From the NCBI RefSeq assembly GCF_037041345.1, contig NZ_CP146287.1, positions 995,501 to 1,059,500 on the forward strand: a DNA stretch of 64,000 nucleotides, written 5' to 3'. The notes beneath the pieces were generated by a model. It saw nothing but the letters and a program-made list of their open reading frames with translations. It was not told the DNA's origin and made no database searches. The position numbers and the translations under genes are program-made. Origin of the DNA: Abiotrophia defectiva ATCC 49176 (GTDB lineage: Bacteria; Bacillota; Bacilli; Lactobacillales; Aerococcaceae). Positions 29,367 to 38,758 of this stretch are shown here, in pieces. Within the stretch, counting starts at the first letter, position 1. Each line of letters begins with the position of its first letter.

Positions 29367-29753
29367 TCACGAAGCCGGCAGTGCAAGAACTAAAGGTAAT
29401 TTAGGTGTAATCTGACCTGCATCACTTGATAAAGTCAAGGCTGGATAAGCCGGATCAAAGCCAATCTTATGTTGATGATCAAACATCATGTCATAGAGAG
29501 GGTTGAGATAGATGGGCTCAAAATTAGTCTCAAACTTGCTTGAATAGAGGTCAAAAGGCACTTTAGGGTCATTGTCGGCCACTATGAGCAGTCGATACTT
29601 GCCCATAACATTACAGTGACAGCCAACTGGATCGTCATTATAAGGACTATTGCCATCCACATAATCCATGAGGATGCGGTAAGATTTGCTATCATGCTCA
29701 GACAGCGCTTGTTGGATAAATTCGATTGCTTGATTGGTAAATTCAAAATTCAT
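29367..29753 (-). CDS. HesB/IscA-fold (YqkB-like) protein
   Basis: A 128-residue protein that resembles the Fe-S biosynthesis (HesB/IscA) fold as in the YqkB group: N-terminal MNFEFTNQAIEFIQQAL helix, SYRILMDYVDG strand, then a CHC motif in VGCHCNVMG. Only these two Cys are present, fewer than the three of typical A-type carriers, so Fe-S carrier function is doubtful. AAAGGA precedes the ATG. It lies between the regulator and the VanY gene and may be transcribed alone. Confidence 0.55.
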   Translation of the reverse strand: MNFEFTNQAIEFIQQALSEHDSKSYRILMDYVDGNSPYNDDPVGCHCNVMGKYRLLIVADNDPKVPFDLYSSKFETNFEPIYLNPLYDMMFDHQHKIGFDPAYPALTLSSDAGQITPKLPLVLALPAS

Positions 29754-29820
29754 ATTAGAAATCCTTTCTAGTTATAAGGAGAGAGGTCAGTATAGACCTA
29801 GATCATTTCTGACATCCATG

Positions 29821-30629
<809 letters not shown>

Positions 30630-30661
30630 AGGGACTTCCTTTCTTAGTTAAGTAAGCCATT

Positions 30662-31669
30662 TCATAAAGATAAAACCAGAGTAAGCACCCACAAGCCCCC
30701 TATCAAGGCCAGATGTAGGCCCCAGGCTAAGGTCAGATAGCCAATAAACTCACGTAAAAAGGCATTAATCGAAAAATAGAGCTTAGTCTTGGCGCCATAA
30801 CCTTGACACTTAAGTCCTAGGCGCCGTGCCAGAATAAGGGCACGTAATAAATGATAATAGTTAGTGACAATGACAAAGTCCTCTCTCCCCTTTTCCATTA
30901 GCTTATAGGAGAATTGAAGATTTTCCTGGGTATTACGAGACTGATTGTCGACCAGAATGGCGGATTGGGGCACGCCTTGTCGAAGGGCGTAAGCTTTCAT
31001 CGCCTCCCCTTCTGAGATGACTTCATCTGGACCTTGGCCACCCGACATAATCAAGGTCACTTCTTGAGGGCGACGGCGCCAGAGTTTGATGGCCTTATCA
31101 ATTCGACTGGCAAGCAAGGGCGTCACTTCTGTCCCATTTAAGCCAGCCCCTAGCACCACAATATAAGAATAGCGCGGCCGTACGAAATGGATAAAGTTGA
31201 GAATGTTGGTAACGAAAAAGATGCCGACTAAGACGGCAAAATAGAAAATAGTGCTTCCCATGAGCCCATAGATGACATTAAAGATTGGCCAATTGAGTGA
31301 TAAACGACTTGCTAGAACAGGCCAGATGACCATATAACCAATCATGCCAAATGCTAGCATGAGCGCTAGTGAATTAACCAGATTGAAGCCTTCCCGCCGA
31401 ATCAAGGTAAGGCCTGAATACAAGAGAGCTATTAGGCTGATCAAAGGCGCCAACATCAAAGTCAAAATGAAGAGGACACCCAGGATGACCAAAATGACAG
31501 CAAAAGATTGCCATTCTAGTACGAAGGTCAAGTAGATTCCAATAATACCAGCTAATGAGCCCGACACTAGGAACCAAAATCCCAACCATAAGGTTCGCTT
31601 ATCATGCCAGTAAACCCAAAAGAAAGGCGAGCTGACCAAGACAAGTAGTAGTAAAAATAGAAATGTCAT
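30662..31669 (-). CDS. YdcF-like protein with DUF218 domain
   Basis: Membrane protein of 335 residues with about four to five hydrophobic segments in the first 160 residues, and a DUF218 domain after them (VVLGAGLNGTEVTPLLASRI, MSGGQGPDEVISEGEAMK, ENLQFSYKLM). A last hydrophobic segment is at the C-terminus. The DUF218/YdcF/SanA group is linked to envelope functions in other bacteria, but no reaction is established. AAAGGA precedes the ATG, and the GDPD gene ends 12 bases upstream. Confidence 0.8.
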   Translation of the reverse strand: MTFLFLLLLVLVSSPFFWVYWHDKRTLWLGFWFLVSGSLAGIIGIYLTFVLEWQSFAVILVILGVLFILTLMLAPLISLIALLYSGLTLIRREGFNLVNSLALMLAFGMIGYMVIWPVLASRLSLNWPIFNVIYGLMGSTIFYFAVLVGIFFVTNILNFIHFVRPRYSYIVVLGAGLNGTEVTPLLASRIDKAIKLWRRRPQEVTLIMSGGQGPDEVISEGEAMKAYALRQGVPQSAILVDNQSRNTQENLQFSYKLMEKGREDFVIVTNYYHLLRALILARRLGLKCQGYGAKTKLYFSINAFLREFIGYLTLAWGLHLALIGGLWVLTLVLSL

Positions 31670-31681
31670 AATCTAATCCTT

Positions 31682-33451
31682 TCAGAACTGTGGAGCCATA
31701 AGTTGTCCTACACGTTCGAAGTAAGTTTGATTGTCTGAGATGCCGTATTGGATTTCCTTGAGTGTTTCCAATTTGTCGGTAATAATACCATCAACAGGTC
31801 GATAGAGAAAGTTTTGGATTTCATCTTCATCATTGATGGTCCAAACGTAAAGTTCTTTCCCCTCCTGATGGGCTTGTTTGGCTAGCTCACTAGTGTAGGA
31901 AAAAGCCTCTAAGACATAGAAATCAACCTCATTTTTGGCAAAAGCACCAAATTGCAATGGAATCACATAGCCAGTTCTAATATCAGAATTGAGAGACTCA
32001 ATGGCGTCAATAGCTTCATGATTGAGAGACATGACTGGATAGCGGTTAGTAATACCTAATTCTTGGAGTTTATCCACGATCAGTTGAGCATAATTATCTG
32101 GCTCCTTGCCATGGGGTTTGAGCTCAATTAGAAGCTCAATATCTAGCTCCTGAGCTCGCTTAACAAATTCTTCAAAGGATGGCAGCTGACTTTGATAATC
32201 TCCCTGACGGAGCGTCAGCCCCACTAATTCATCATAAGTCATATCCGAAACTTCTCTATTGATGCCTGCCAAACGCTGTAAGTTACTGTCGTGCATAACA
32301 ACTAGACCTTGATCTTTAGTCATTTGAACATCTAATTCTACCATGGTGGCGCCATTTTCAGCGGCTGCTTCAAGGGCTTGGATGGTATTTTCTACGCCCT
32401 TTTCTACATAGCCGCGGTGGCCAATAATGGCTTGCTGGGACTGATAGGTTTGACTGGCCAGCAGAAAAGCATTCTCCCCTATTTTGAAGAATATGAGACT
32501 GAAGACTAATAGGAAGATGCGGCGACGGTGGCGACGATGACTCGGCTCAATTAAGAGCAGCGAATTGGTCACTTCAGGCGCCACTACCTGATCCACTAAA
32601 ATGATTAAGGTACCGACTTTGGATAGGATAATCACCGTGAAGGCAATAAACTTAAGAATTGACAAGAGCAGCGCTTGGACTATAAAACTATTACCGGATG
32701 GATCAAAGGCCATGGCCGCTTCTATAAATACGCTAATCAAGCCTACACTAATTAAACCCAGGACAAAACCGAAAATAGCGAAAGTCAATAAAAGTTTCCA
32801 CTTCTTAACTTGAGTCATTCGCCAACTTTCCCTTAGCGATATGACAAAACTTTGGTCCTTAATCATCATAAGGGGCATAGCGTAAATCAAGCGAAGGTTG
32901 AGATAGAAGAGCAGACTCGCTAGGAGCACCACAAGGATTGTCCCCTGCCAAGTTTTAAGAAACTCACCTGTGATGAAATCAGGTATCCTGAGGCCATTGG
33001 TCAGTGAAGACTGCATGACTAGGCCGGATATGGGAATCGTGATGGCGATATAGCCAAGAAAATAGAAGAAGCTCAGCCCAAATAAATGGCGCAAACGGCC
33101 TAGTGCTTGGCGAATGACCGCTCCGTAGGAGATTTCCTTTTTAAGTTGGCGAGCATAAATGACGTAAATCAAAACCGACAACTCAATAAAAAAGAGGGCT
33201 GCAAAGCAGAGCGCAAAGAGAAGAAAAGCTAATAGACTATCTGGCTGCCTCATTAGGTAAGAAATATTATTTAAATCCAAATGAGTCTGATTGCCCAAGA
33301 GAAGGGCTAGACGGAAAATCAATTTTAGAAGGTAACCACCTAGGTAGCTAATGGTAATTTGGAGAATAGCTGCAATCGTGACAAAACTCAACAAATGACG
33401 AAATAAAAGCAAGAACAATTGTTTCAATGAGTGTCGCATGGTCTGCTGCAT
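31682..33451 (-). CDS. glycerophosphodiester phosphodiesterase with N-terminal membrane domain
   Basis: Hydrolyses glycerophosphodiesters, possibly derived from phospholipids or teichoic acids. The N-terminal half (about 1-330) has seven or more hydrophobic segments of the GDPD membrane-domain type. The C-terminal GDPD domain begins near IIGHRGYVEKGVENT, with VELDVQMTKDQGLVVMHD supplying the metal and catalytic residues, and ends with VWTINDE and DGIITDKLE. The ATG at 33451 follows GAGGAGGG; an in-frame ATG 33 bases upstream lacks a ribosome site. The protein has 589 residues. Confidence 0.88.
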   Translation of the reverse strand: MQQTMRHSLKQLFLLLFRHLLSFVTIAAILQITISYLGGYLLKLIFRLALLLGNQTHLDLNNISYLMRQPDSLLAFLLFALCFAALFFIELSVLIYVIYARQLKKEISYGAVIRQALGRLRHLFGLSFFYFLGYIAITIPISGLVMQSSLTNGLRIPDFITGEFLKTWQGTILVVLLASLLFYLNLRLIYAMPLMMIKDQSFVISLRESWRMTQVKKWKLLLTFAIFGFVLGLISVGLISVFIEAAMAFDPSGNSFIVQALLLSILKFIAFTVIILSKVGTLIILVDQVVAPEVTNSLLLIEPSHRRHRRRIFLLVFSLIFFKIGENAFLLASQTYQSQQAIIGHRGYVEKGVENTIQALEAAAENGATMVELDVQMTKDQGLVVMHDSNLQRLAGINREVSDMTYDELVGLTLRQGDYQSQLPSFEEFVKRAQELDIELLIELKPHGKEPDNYAQLIVDKLQELGITNRYPVMSLNHEAIDAIESLNSDIRTGYVIPLQFGAFAKNEVDFYVLEAFSYTSELAKQAHQEGKELYVWTINDEDEIQNFLYRPVDGIITDKLETLKEIQYGISDNQTYFERVGQLMAPQF

Positions 33452-33528
33452 ATTCTTCCCTCCTCTCCATGATTCCTTATGCACTTCCTATTGTAACCTA
33501 GAATCAGCCTAAACCCATCAGTCCACAG

Positions 33529-33543
33529 GCCGATTTAATCGGC
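33529..33543. promoter_or_regulatory. palindrome GCCGATTTAATCGGC upstream of the GDPD gene
   Basis: A perfect 15-base palindrome about 80 bases before the GDPD start and next to the PhnA terminator. No T-run follows it on the plus strand, so it is more likely an operator or a fold-back than a terminator. Confidence 0.35.
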
Positions 33544-33573
33544 AAAAAACCCGTTCTTGACGTAAGAACGGGT
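33544..33573 (-). terminator. terminator of the PhnA-like gene
   Basis: On the minus strand, CCCGTTCTT pairs with AAGAACGGG across a five-base loop and is followed by six Ts. Confidence 0.9.
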
Positions 33574-33586
33574 CCTAAGACGCTAG

Positions 33587-33928
33587 TTATTTCTTGACGT
33601 AAATTGATTTGAGATAAAGGCTACCAATGCCATCAATTTTACATGCAATGTCGTGACCATCAACAGGCTCATCAATTAAACGGATGTTTTTAGCCTTGGT
33701 CCCTTGTTTAATCGTTGTCGTCGCATTCAACTTAAGGTCCTTAATGACCGTGACACTGTCACCATTCTCAAGTTGATTGCCATTGGCATCGCGAATAATC
33801 CCAGCTTCAGCACGAGCCACTTCGTCTTCCTGGGTCCATTCATGGGCACACATTGGGCAGACAAAGAGCTGGCCATCTTCGTAGGTATATTCTGAGTCAC
33901 ATTGCGGGCAATTTGGTAATTTAGACAT
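33587..33928 (-). CDS. PhnA/YjdM family zinc-ribbon protein
   Basis: Small cytoplasmic protein of 113 residues. An N-terminal zinc ribbon (C8-x2-C11 and C25-x2-C28 in NCPQC and CPMC) is followed by the PhnA C-terminal domain (DANGNQLENGDSVTVIKDLKLN, ending IGSLYLKSIYVKK). Despite the old name, the family is not proven to act on phosphonates. It has its own promoter (TTGATT at 33979-33984, 18-base spacer, TATACT at 33955-33960, minus strand) and terminator, so it is monocistronic. Confidence 0.88.
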   Translation of the reverse strand: MSKLPNCPQCDSEYTYEDGQLFVCPMCAHEWTQEDEVARAEAGIIRDANGNQLENGDSVTVIKDLKLNATTTIKQGTKAKNIRLIDEPVDGHDIACKIDGIGSLYLKSIYVKK

Positions 33929-33954
33929 CTTCTTCCTCCTTTTTGCTTAGTCTC

Positions 33955-33984
33955 AGTATAGCAGAATCAGCTAAGAGGAATCAA
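33955..33984 (-). promoter_or_regulatory. promoter of the PhnA-like gene
   Basis: Minus strand TTGATT (33979-33984), 18-base spacer, TATACT (33955-33960). Confidence 0.65.
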
Positions 33985-33998
33985 GAATATTTTAGTAA

Positions 33999-34355
33999 CT
34001 AGCGCTTAACAAAGGCTAGAATCTCTTCTGGACTTAGGGAGCTGTCACACTTAACGTGAACCCCTTCCTTGTCTGAAAAGAGGAAACCTGGTACCGTTGG
34101 CACTTGCCATTGATCACGTAATTGTTGTACTTGGCTCAGAGTTTCTGGATTTTGAGAGTGCAGATAAGCCACTTTTAAGCCAGCTTCTTGTGCCAATGGG
34201 CTAAGTTTAGCCACAAAACGGCGGCAGTATGGGCAGCTTTCACGGCCAATAAAAAGGATGCCACCATCTTTGGCGTCCATCAATGCCTTGGCTTCTTCAG
34301 GGCTGACTGCTTGGAATACTTTGACTTGTTCTAGGTAGTTTGCTACTTCATTCAT
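33999..34355 (-). CDS. thioredoxin-like protein (bacteriocin-accessory type)
   Basis: A 118-residue cytoplasmic thioredoxin-fold protein with the redox motif C41-P-Y-C44 in GRESCPYCRRF and a cis-Pro region in VPTVPGF. The arrangement resembles the PedC/BrcD-like bacteriocin transport accessory group, but no bacteriocin genes are nearby, so a general thiol-disulfide role is as likely. A promoter on the minus strand (TTGTGA, 16 bases, TATAAT) lies just upstream, in 34385-34420. Confidence 0.75.
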   Translation of the reverse strand: MNEVANYLEQVKVFQAVSPEEAKALMDAKDGGILFIGRESCPYCRRFVAKLSPLAQEAGLKVAYLHSQNPETLSQVQQLRDQWQVPTVPGFLFSDKEGVHVKCDSSLSPEEILAFVKR

Positions 34356-34425
34356 GAATTAATCACTCCTTTGCATTTTACCCTTTTATTATACGATTTT
34401 TCCGGCCCATCACAAAATGCTTTGC

Positions 34426-36135
34426 TTAGTCAAAATGAATGTCTTTGAGTTTCTTGCGTTCACGGTAACGACGGTAGAGATAGATAGTCACAATAATAGC
34501 AGCTAAGCCACAAAGTGCTAGGGCCACTGTCATGTAAAAGGCTTGCTCGCCTGTATCAGGTAACTTGACACTGCCCTTGCCCTTCTCTTGACTGCTCTCA
34601 TTGGCTTGATCTGAATTGGCTTTTGCTTTAGCTTCCTTTTTAGATTGGCCAGACGGGGTTTGATTCTTGGACTTGCTCTGATGATGCGAGTTCTTAGCTT
34701 GCCGTTTATTGAGTCGTTCCTTAAGTCGTTTTAGTGTCTCGGGATTATTATCTGCTGATGATTCAGAGCTAGACTCTGACTGGTTTTGACTTGAGCTTGA
34801 AGTTTCTTGATGCCCTTGACTGCTAGAGTCTCTAGCCTGTCTATCATGGTCGGACGGTGTCCAATCTCTAGTAGAATGATGATAGTTGCTATCACCCAAC
34901 TCACTATTTGAACTGTTAGTCTCAGGATCTTCTGACATCAAATCCGGTATCGTCAGGAAGCTTTCCTCCTCTTCTTCAACTACTTGCCACTTTTGATTAG
35001 TCTCATTATAATTCACCAAATGTAATTGATAACGATCGACCAGGGCTTGCAATTTTCCTTGGGCTTCAGCACCATAGTGGTGGGCGTTAAGATAGTCAGC
35101 TAAACCTTGTTTAAGGGCTTGAAAAACCTCTTTGTTAATGGATGTCAGATAACGATACTGGCCGATTTTGAGTTGGTAGACTTGATTGAACTTTGCTTGC
35201 AAAGTTGCCTTATCACCTGATTGGTAGTAGTGACGCAGGGCCAGATTGGCCAAAATTTCTACGTCAAAGAGCGATAGTTCCTGCGCATACTGATAATAGG
35301 TCTCCCCTTCTGGCGACAGTTGCAAGTCCTTTTTGCCCTCCAATAGCTTGTTAACCTCGTCCATATTGCTAGTTTCCGGTGAAAATAGCGTCTCAATTTC
35401 TTGGTACTTAAGCTTTTGATAGGCTAAGGGTACAATCTGCTTGAGCACTTGATTGACCTGAACCAAATAGTCAGCCAAGGTTTCACTAGCGGGATTGAGT
35501 GGTAGACTGTCGGCACTGAGATAGTGACTAGAGTAAGGATAAAGCAAACAGGCATTAAGCGCCGTCTTGTTGGATTTGGATTGTTCCAATTGGTCTTCTT
35601 TATGGTGGTGATCATAATCCAAATTGGCCATCTCTGATTTGATTTGCTCTAGGGCGGCCTGCTTTTCTTGTTGCTCAGTCTGGGCACTCGTTAAGGCTTC
35701 TTGCAGACTAGCCACTTGAGGCTGATTGGCTAAAGCTGCGGCCTGCTGGTCTTCACTAGCTTGATCTAATTCAGGATTTTCTTTTACTAAGGCTTGATAA
35801 GCACTATCTAGGGCTTGATCTAACTGGTCGTGTAGGGATTTAATTTTATCGTCTAAGCTAGCTAGCTCAGCTTGTACTTGCTTGGCTTGCTCTTCTAGGC
35901 TGGCTAGACTAGCTTCTTGCTCCCGCATCTGACTAGCTAAGTCCTGGGAACTGCTAGTGTCGTTTGCATCTGCTTGGGTCATTTGTCGAATAAGGCTGAC
36001 ACAAGTTGAGGCCTCAACTGGTATCTTATTAACAGACTGAGATAAAACATAGGCTGATTGTGCCCCTACCTGACTAGCCACCATGACAACTAGTATGGAG
36101 CCAGTTGTCAAGATGCCCTTAAATTTTACTTTCAT
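34426..36135 (-). CDS. LPXTG-anchored coiled-coil surface protein
   Basis: Sortase-anchored surface protein of 569 residues with no recognised enzymatic domain. It starts with a signal peptide (MKVKFKGILTTGSILVVMVASQVGAQS). Residues about 65-195 are Gln/Glu/Leu-rich and predicted coiled coil (MREQEASLASLEEQAKQ and following). A helical middle follows, then a long Ser/Asn/Glu/Lys-rich wall-spanning stretch (about 405-525). The end has LPDTG, a hydrophobic segment and the charged tail YRRYRERKKLKDIHFD. No sortase gene is adjacent. Function, for example adhesion, is unknown. Confidence 0.85.
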   Translation of the reverse strand: MKVKFKGILTTGSILVVMVASQVGAQSAYVLSQSVNKIPVEASTCVSLIRQMTQADANDTSSSQDLASQMREQEASLASLEEQAKQVQAELASLDDKIKSLHDQLDQALDSAYQALVKENPELDQASEDQQAAALANQPQVASLQEALTSAQTEQQEKQAALEQIKSEMANLDYDHHHKEDQLEQSKSNKTALNACLLYPYSSHYLSADSLPLNPASETLADYLVQVNQVLKQIVPLAYQKLKYQEIETLFSPETSNMDEVNKLLEGKKDLQLSPEGETYYQYAQELSLFDVEILANLALRHYYQSGDKATLQAKFNQVYQLKIGQYRYLTSINKEVFQALKQGLADYLNAHHYGAEAQGKLQALVDRYQLHLVNYNETNQKWQVVEEEEESFLTIPDLMSEDPETNSSNSELGDSNYHHSTRDWTPSDHDRQARDSSSQGHQETSSSSQNQSESSSESSADNNPETLKRLKERLNKRQAKNSHHQSKSKNQTPSGQSKKEAKAKANSDQANESSQEKGKGSVKLPDTGEQAFYMTVALALCGLAAIIVTIYLYRRYRERKKLKDIHFD

Positions 36136-36197
36136 ACTACTCCCCTCCTTATATATAAATACCCAAAATAGGCTAAATATATCCGAAAAATCGCCAT

Positions 36198-36236
36198 AAA
36201 AAAAGAAAAGCCCATCCCATCAGGCTTTTCTTTTAT
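36198..36236. terminator. terminator after capA-like gene
   Basis: AAAGAAAAGCC and GGCTTTTCTTT with a ten-base loop, with T-runs on both strands. It ends the GNAT-SNase-CapA operon on the minus strand. Confidence 0.88.
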
Positions 36237-36251
36237 ATAAAATATGTATGA

Positions 36252-37430
36252 TTAATCCAGGTAGTCAACGACTTGAACCTTGTTAGTAAAGCGCGTCATA
36301 CGCTGACGGATTTCGTCCATAAGGGCTTGTCCATTGGCAATATTGTATTTCTGCCAGTCAGCCAGTGGCACAACCAGGTATTCATTAGACTCTGGTAGGC
36401 CAATATTATAAGTTGGCATAAAACGCATGCTATCCAGAATAACCTTACCATCATTTAGCTTACGGTAGGTAAATTCTGTGATCCCCCCTACCTTGGTTGC
36501 TGTCTCATATTGACCAGTCAGGAAGTTACCATGTGAGAAGAGTCCCGCTTGAGATTCATTATAGTAGATAAAAGGCTCTAAAACGTGTGGATGACCACCT
36601 AAAACGAAGTTAGCACCAGCATCACGAGCCATTTGATGAGTAGCTATTTGGTCTGCCGTCGGCATGGTCTCATACTCTTCACCATTTTGAATAATAACTA
36701 CGGAAACATCGACCTTGCTATTCAAGTCTTTAATCTCAAGTGGAATGAGCTGCTTGTCAATCAGTGTTGCCAGATACTGTTGATTCTGAGGGCGCTCCAA
36801 GCCATTGAGGCCATAAGCATAGGCCAGAAAACCAACCTTAATGCCGTTTCGTTCAATGATGCGAGGCGTATTATAGTCCTCCCAGCTCTCATAAGAACCC
36901 ACGTACATCATGTCCCTTTGTTTGAGGGCTTTAATGGAAGCTAATACCCCTTGTGCCCCCATATCCATGGTATGGTTGGACACATTGTTGACGATATCTA
37001 CCCCAACATTTTTAAGGGTGTCAACAATCTGTGACGGTGCATTGAAGAAGGGATAGGTCCCTAAGCCAACGGACTCCCCTGCTACAATGGTTTCCATATT
37101 AGCGACGGTAATATCGGCATTTTCTAAATAGGATTTGACTGGGGCTAACATGCTATCAAAATTATAGCCATTGGCAGTTCGCGCCCGTTCATAGACAAAG
37201 TCATGCAAGAGAATATCGCCAATGGCGCGCACGCGGACTGTTGATCCCTCTTGGCTCGACTCACTGCTTTGGCCTACGGACTGCATGGCTGACTCATTTT
37301 TATCAATGGTCATTTGAGCCTGAACCAATGACAGAGGCGTCCACAAAGTCAATAGACTCATAACTAAAAGAAGTTTGCGCTTCAACTTGAATTTGAATAC
37401 TTGCTGGGCTTGCTTATTTCTTAGCTGCAT
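36252..37430 (-). CDS. CapA/PGA_cap family protein
   Basis: Exported metallophosphoesterase-like protein of 392 residues. A positively charged, hydrophobic N-terminus (KLKRKLLLVMSLLTLWTPLSLVQA) looks like a signal peptide or anchor. The CapA fold is shown by IGDILLHDFV, VANMETIVAG, NVSNHTMDMGAQG and GGHPHVLEPFIY. The family is named after poly-gamma-glutamate capsule synthesis, but CapB/C partners are not here, so a capsule role cannot be claimed. It starts 14 bases after the thermonuclease gene, in the same operon. Confidence 0.85.
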   Translation of the reverse strand: MQLRNKQAQQVFKFKLKRKLLLVMSLLTLWTPLSLVQAQMTIDKNESAMQSVGQSSESSQEGSTVRVRAIGDILLHDFVYERARTANGYNFDSMLAPVKSYLENADITVANMETIVAGESVGLGTYPFFNAPSQIVDTLKNVGVDIVNNVSNHTMDMGAQGVLASIKALKQRDMMYVGSYESWEDYNTPRIIERNGIKVGFLAYAYGLNGLERPQNQQYLATLIDKQLIPLEIKDLNSKVDVSVVIIQNGEEYETMPTADQIATHQMARDAGANFVLGGHPHVLEPFIYYNESQAGLFSHGNFLTGQYETATKVGGITEFTYRKLNDGKVILDSMRFMPTYNIGLPESNEYLVVPLADWQKYNIANGQALMDEIRQRMTRFTNKVQVVDYLD

Positions 37431-37444
37431 AGGCGATTCCTCTC

Positions 37445-38116
37445 TTATTCTTGGATAGTAAATTTCCCCTTATCATTGACATAGTTGGGGATGGACCAGA
37501 TACCCTTTTTGGCATTCTTTGCTTGCTTTTGGGCCTGTCTCAGGGTCTTTTCTTGACTGTTGTTAGGAGGATTGACATAGGAAACTGAAGCCAAACCTTC
37601 CTTGACTAATTCTAGGGAAACTAATTTGTCATCGGCATAGACATAGGCAAGCGCCCGGTCATAATCATCGGCATAAGGCCCCTTGTCGAACTCAAGGCTG
37701 ACCTGCTTAGCATTGGTCAGTAATTCTTGGTTGCGATGGGCCGCATCTTTACCATATGGTTGAGGCTTGAGACCTTCCTTAACCGATTCTGGCGTATCAA
37801 TCATCAGATAACGGGTCCGAAATTCGTGGCCATTTAATGAAAGAACGACCGTATCCCCATCTACAATGCGAACAAAGTTAACTGGTATTTTCTGGCCTTT
37901 TGGTAGGACTTGATAGTTGGTCCCAGTAAAAGCCTTGATATCAATCTGGTCACTAGTAGAGCCAGAATTTTGCTCTCGTTGGCTAGACTCAGGGTTGTGA
38001 TTCTTGTCCTTAGGGCTATCCTGGCCACCCGGACGGAAATACCAGATTAGCACCAGAATTAAGAGACCAATGACTAAGCGAATCCAATCTTTAGCTGTGT
38101 AGTCTTTAAAGTTCAT
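37445..38116 (-). CDS. thermonuclease family protein (SNase domain)
   Basis: Membrane-anchored or secreted nuclease of 223 residues. A single hydrophobic segment (about 12-26, LVIGLLILVLIWYF) near the N-terminus is followed by a Ser/Asn-rich linker and an SNase domain: NFVRIVDGDTVVLSL (calcium-site Asp), RTRYLMIDTPES (catalytic Arg/Asp), and DDYDRALAYVYAD (Arg). AGGAGG precedes the ATG. It lies eight bases after the GNAT gene. It probably degrades extracellular DNA or RNA, an inference from the family. Confidence 0.9.
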   Translation of the reverse strand: MNFKDYTAKDWIRLVIGLLILVLIWYFRPGGQDSPKDKNHNPESSQREQNSGSTSDQIDIKAFTGTNYQVLPKGQKIPVNFVRIVDGDTVVLSLNGHEFRTRYLMIDTPESVKEGLKPQPYGKDAAHRNQELLTNAKQVSLEFDKGPYADDYDRALAYVYADDKLVSLELVKEGLASVSYVNPPNNSQEKTLRQAQKQAKNAKKGIWSIPNYVNDKGKFTIQE

Positions 38117-38124
38117 ACATCCTC

Positions 38125-38688
38125 CTAGGGGCTTACGATTTTTTGCATATGGTGGTAGTCATGGCCTGAGAAAGTGACTAGGTCTCTGACCTCAAAGCCC
38201 AAGCGACGGTAAAGGGCCTTGGCTCTGGGATTGACTAAGTCGCAATTAAGGCCCAAAACAGTTCCTGGTTTGTGAATAGTTTCTAGATGCTTGATAAGGG
38301 AGCTCGCAATGCCAAATCCTCGAGCTTGAGGAGCTACGACTAGCATATCAATGTACCATTCATCGTCTCGACTTTCACGAGTCAAAGAGAAATCTCCTAA
38401 CTCTGTGTGATCACCAAAATGTTGCTCTATGAGACGGTCATAAGTGGATTCTAAGTTACCAGGGTAACCTAAGACTAGACCCTGAATCTGGCCTGTATGT
38501 CTAGCTTGATAGACCCAACAATTTTGGTAATTATACTTTTGCTTAGTATCTAAGAGATGTTGAATCATAGCCTGTTTAAAAGTCTGAGAATCTAAAGTCA
38601 CAAATGGTTCAAACTCCATATCCTGCCAGATTATGACCATCAAATCATAGAGAGCAGGCACATCACTGGCCTGGGCTGGGCGTATCAT
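38125..38688 (-). CDS. GNAT family N-acetyltransferase
   Basis: Predicted acetyltransferase of 187 residues beginning MIRPAQASDVPALYDLM. It has the GNAT V-A-P-Q-A-R-G-F-G-I-A acetyl-CoA loop and a C-terminal NPRAKALYRRLGFEVRDLV motif. The ATG at 38688 has AGGAAGTG in front; a longer in-frame start at 38736 would lie within the terminator of the upstream PTS gene. It is the first gene of GNAT-SNase-CapA. The substrate is unknown. Confidence 0.85.
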   Translation of the reverse strand: MIRPAQASDVPALYDLMVIIWQDMEFEPFVTLDSQTFKQAMIQHLLDTKQKYNYQNCWVYQARHTGQIQGLVLGYPGNLESTYDRLIEQHFGDHTELGDFSLTRESRDDEWYIDMLVVAPQARGFGIASSLIKHLETIHKPGTVLGLNCDLVNPRAKALYRRLGFEVRDLVTFSGHDYHHMQKIVSP

Positions 38689-38716
38689 AGGGCACTTCCT
38701 AACATTTACAAAAATT

Positions 38717-38751
38717 GAAAAACAAGCCCAAACCAAGGGCCTGGACTTGTT
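38717..38751 (-). terminator. terminator of the PTS IIB gene
   Basis: On the minus strand, AACAAGTCC pairs with GGGCTTGTT (one G-U pair) and is followed by TTTC-rich sequence. Confidence 0.7.
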
Positions 38752-38758
38752 CTAAAGC

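Noticed and set aside
33999-34355. Bacteriocin cluster
   Set aside because: The thioredoxin-like protein resembles bacteriocin accessory proteins, but there is no precursor peptide, immunity or ABC export gene next to it.
36252-37430. Poly-gamma-glutamate capsule locus
   Set aside because: Only the CapA-like protein is present; capB and capC are missing and neighbours are a nuclease and an acetyltransferase.
38689-38736. Longer start of the GNAT gene at 38736
   Set aside because: It would begin inside the terminator of the PTS IIB gene and has no ribosome site; 38688 has AGGAAG.
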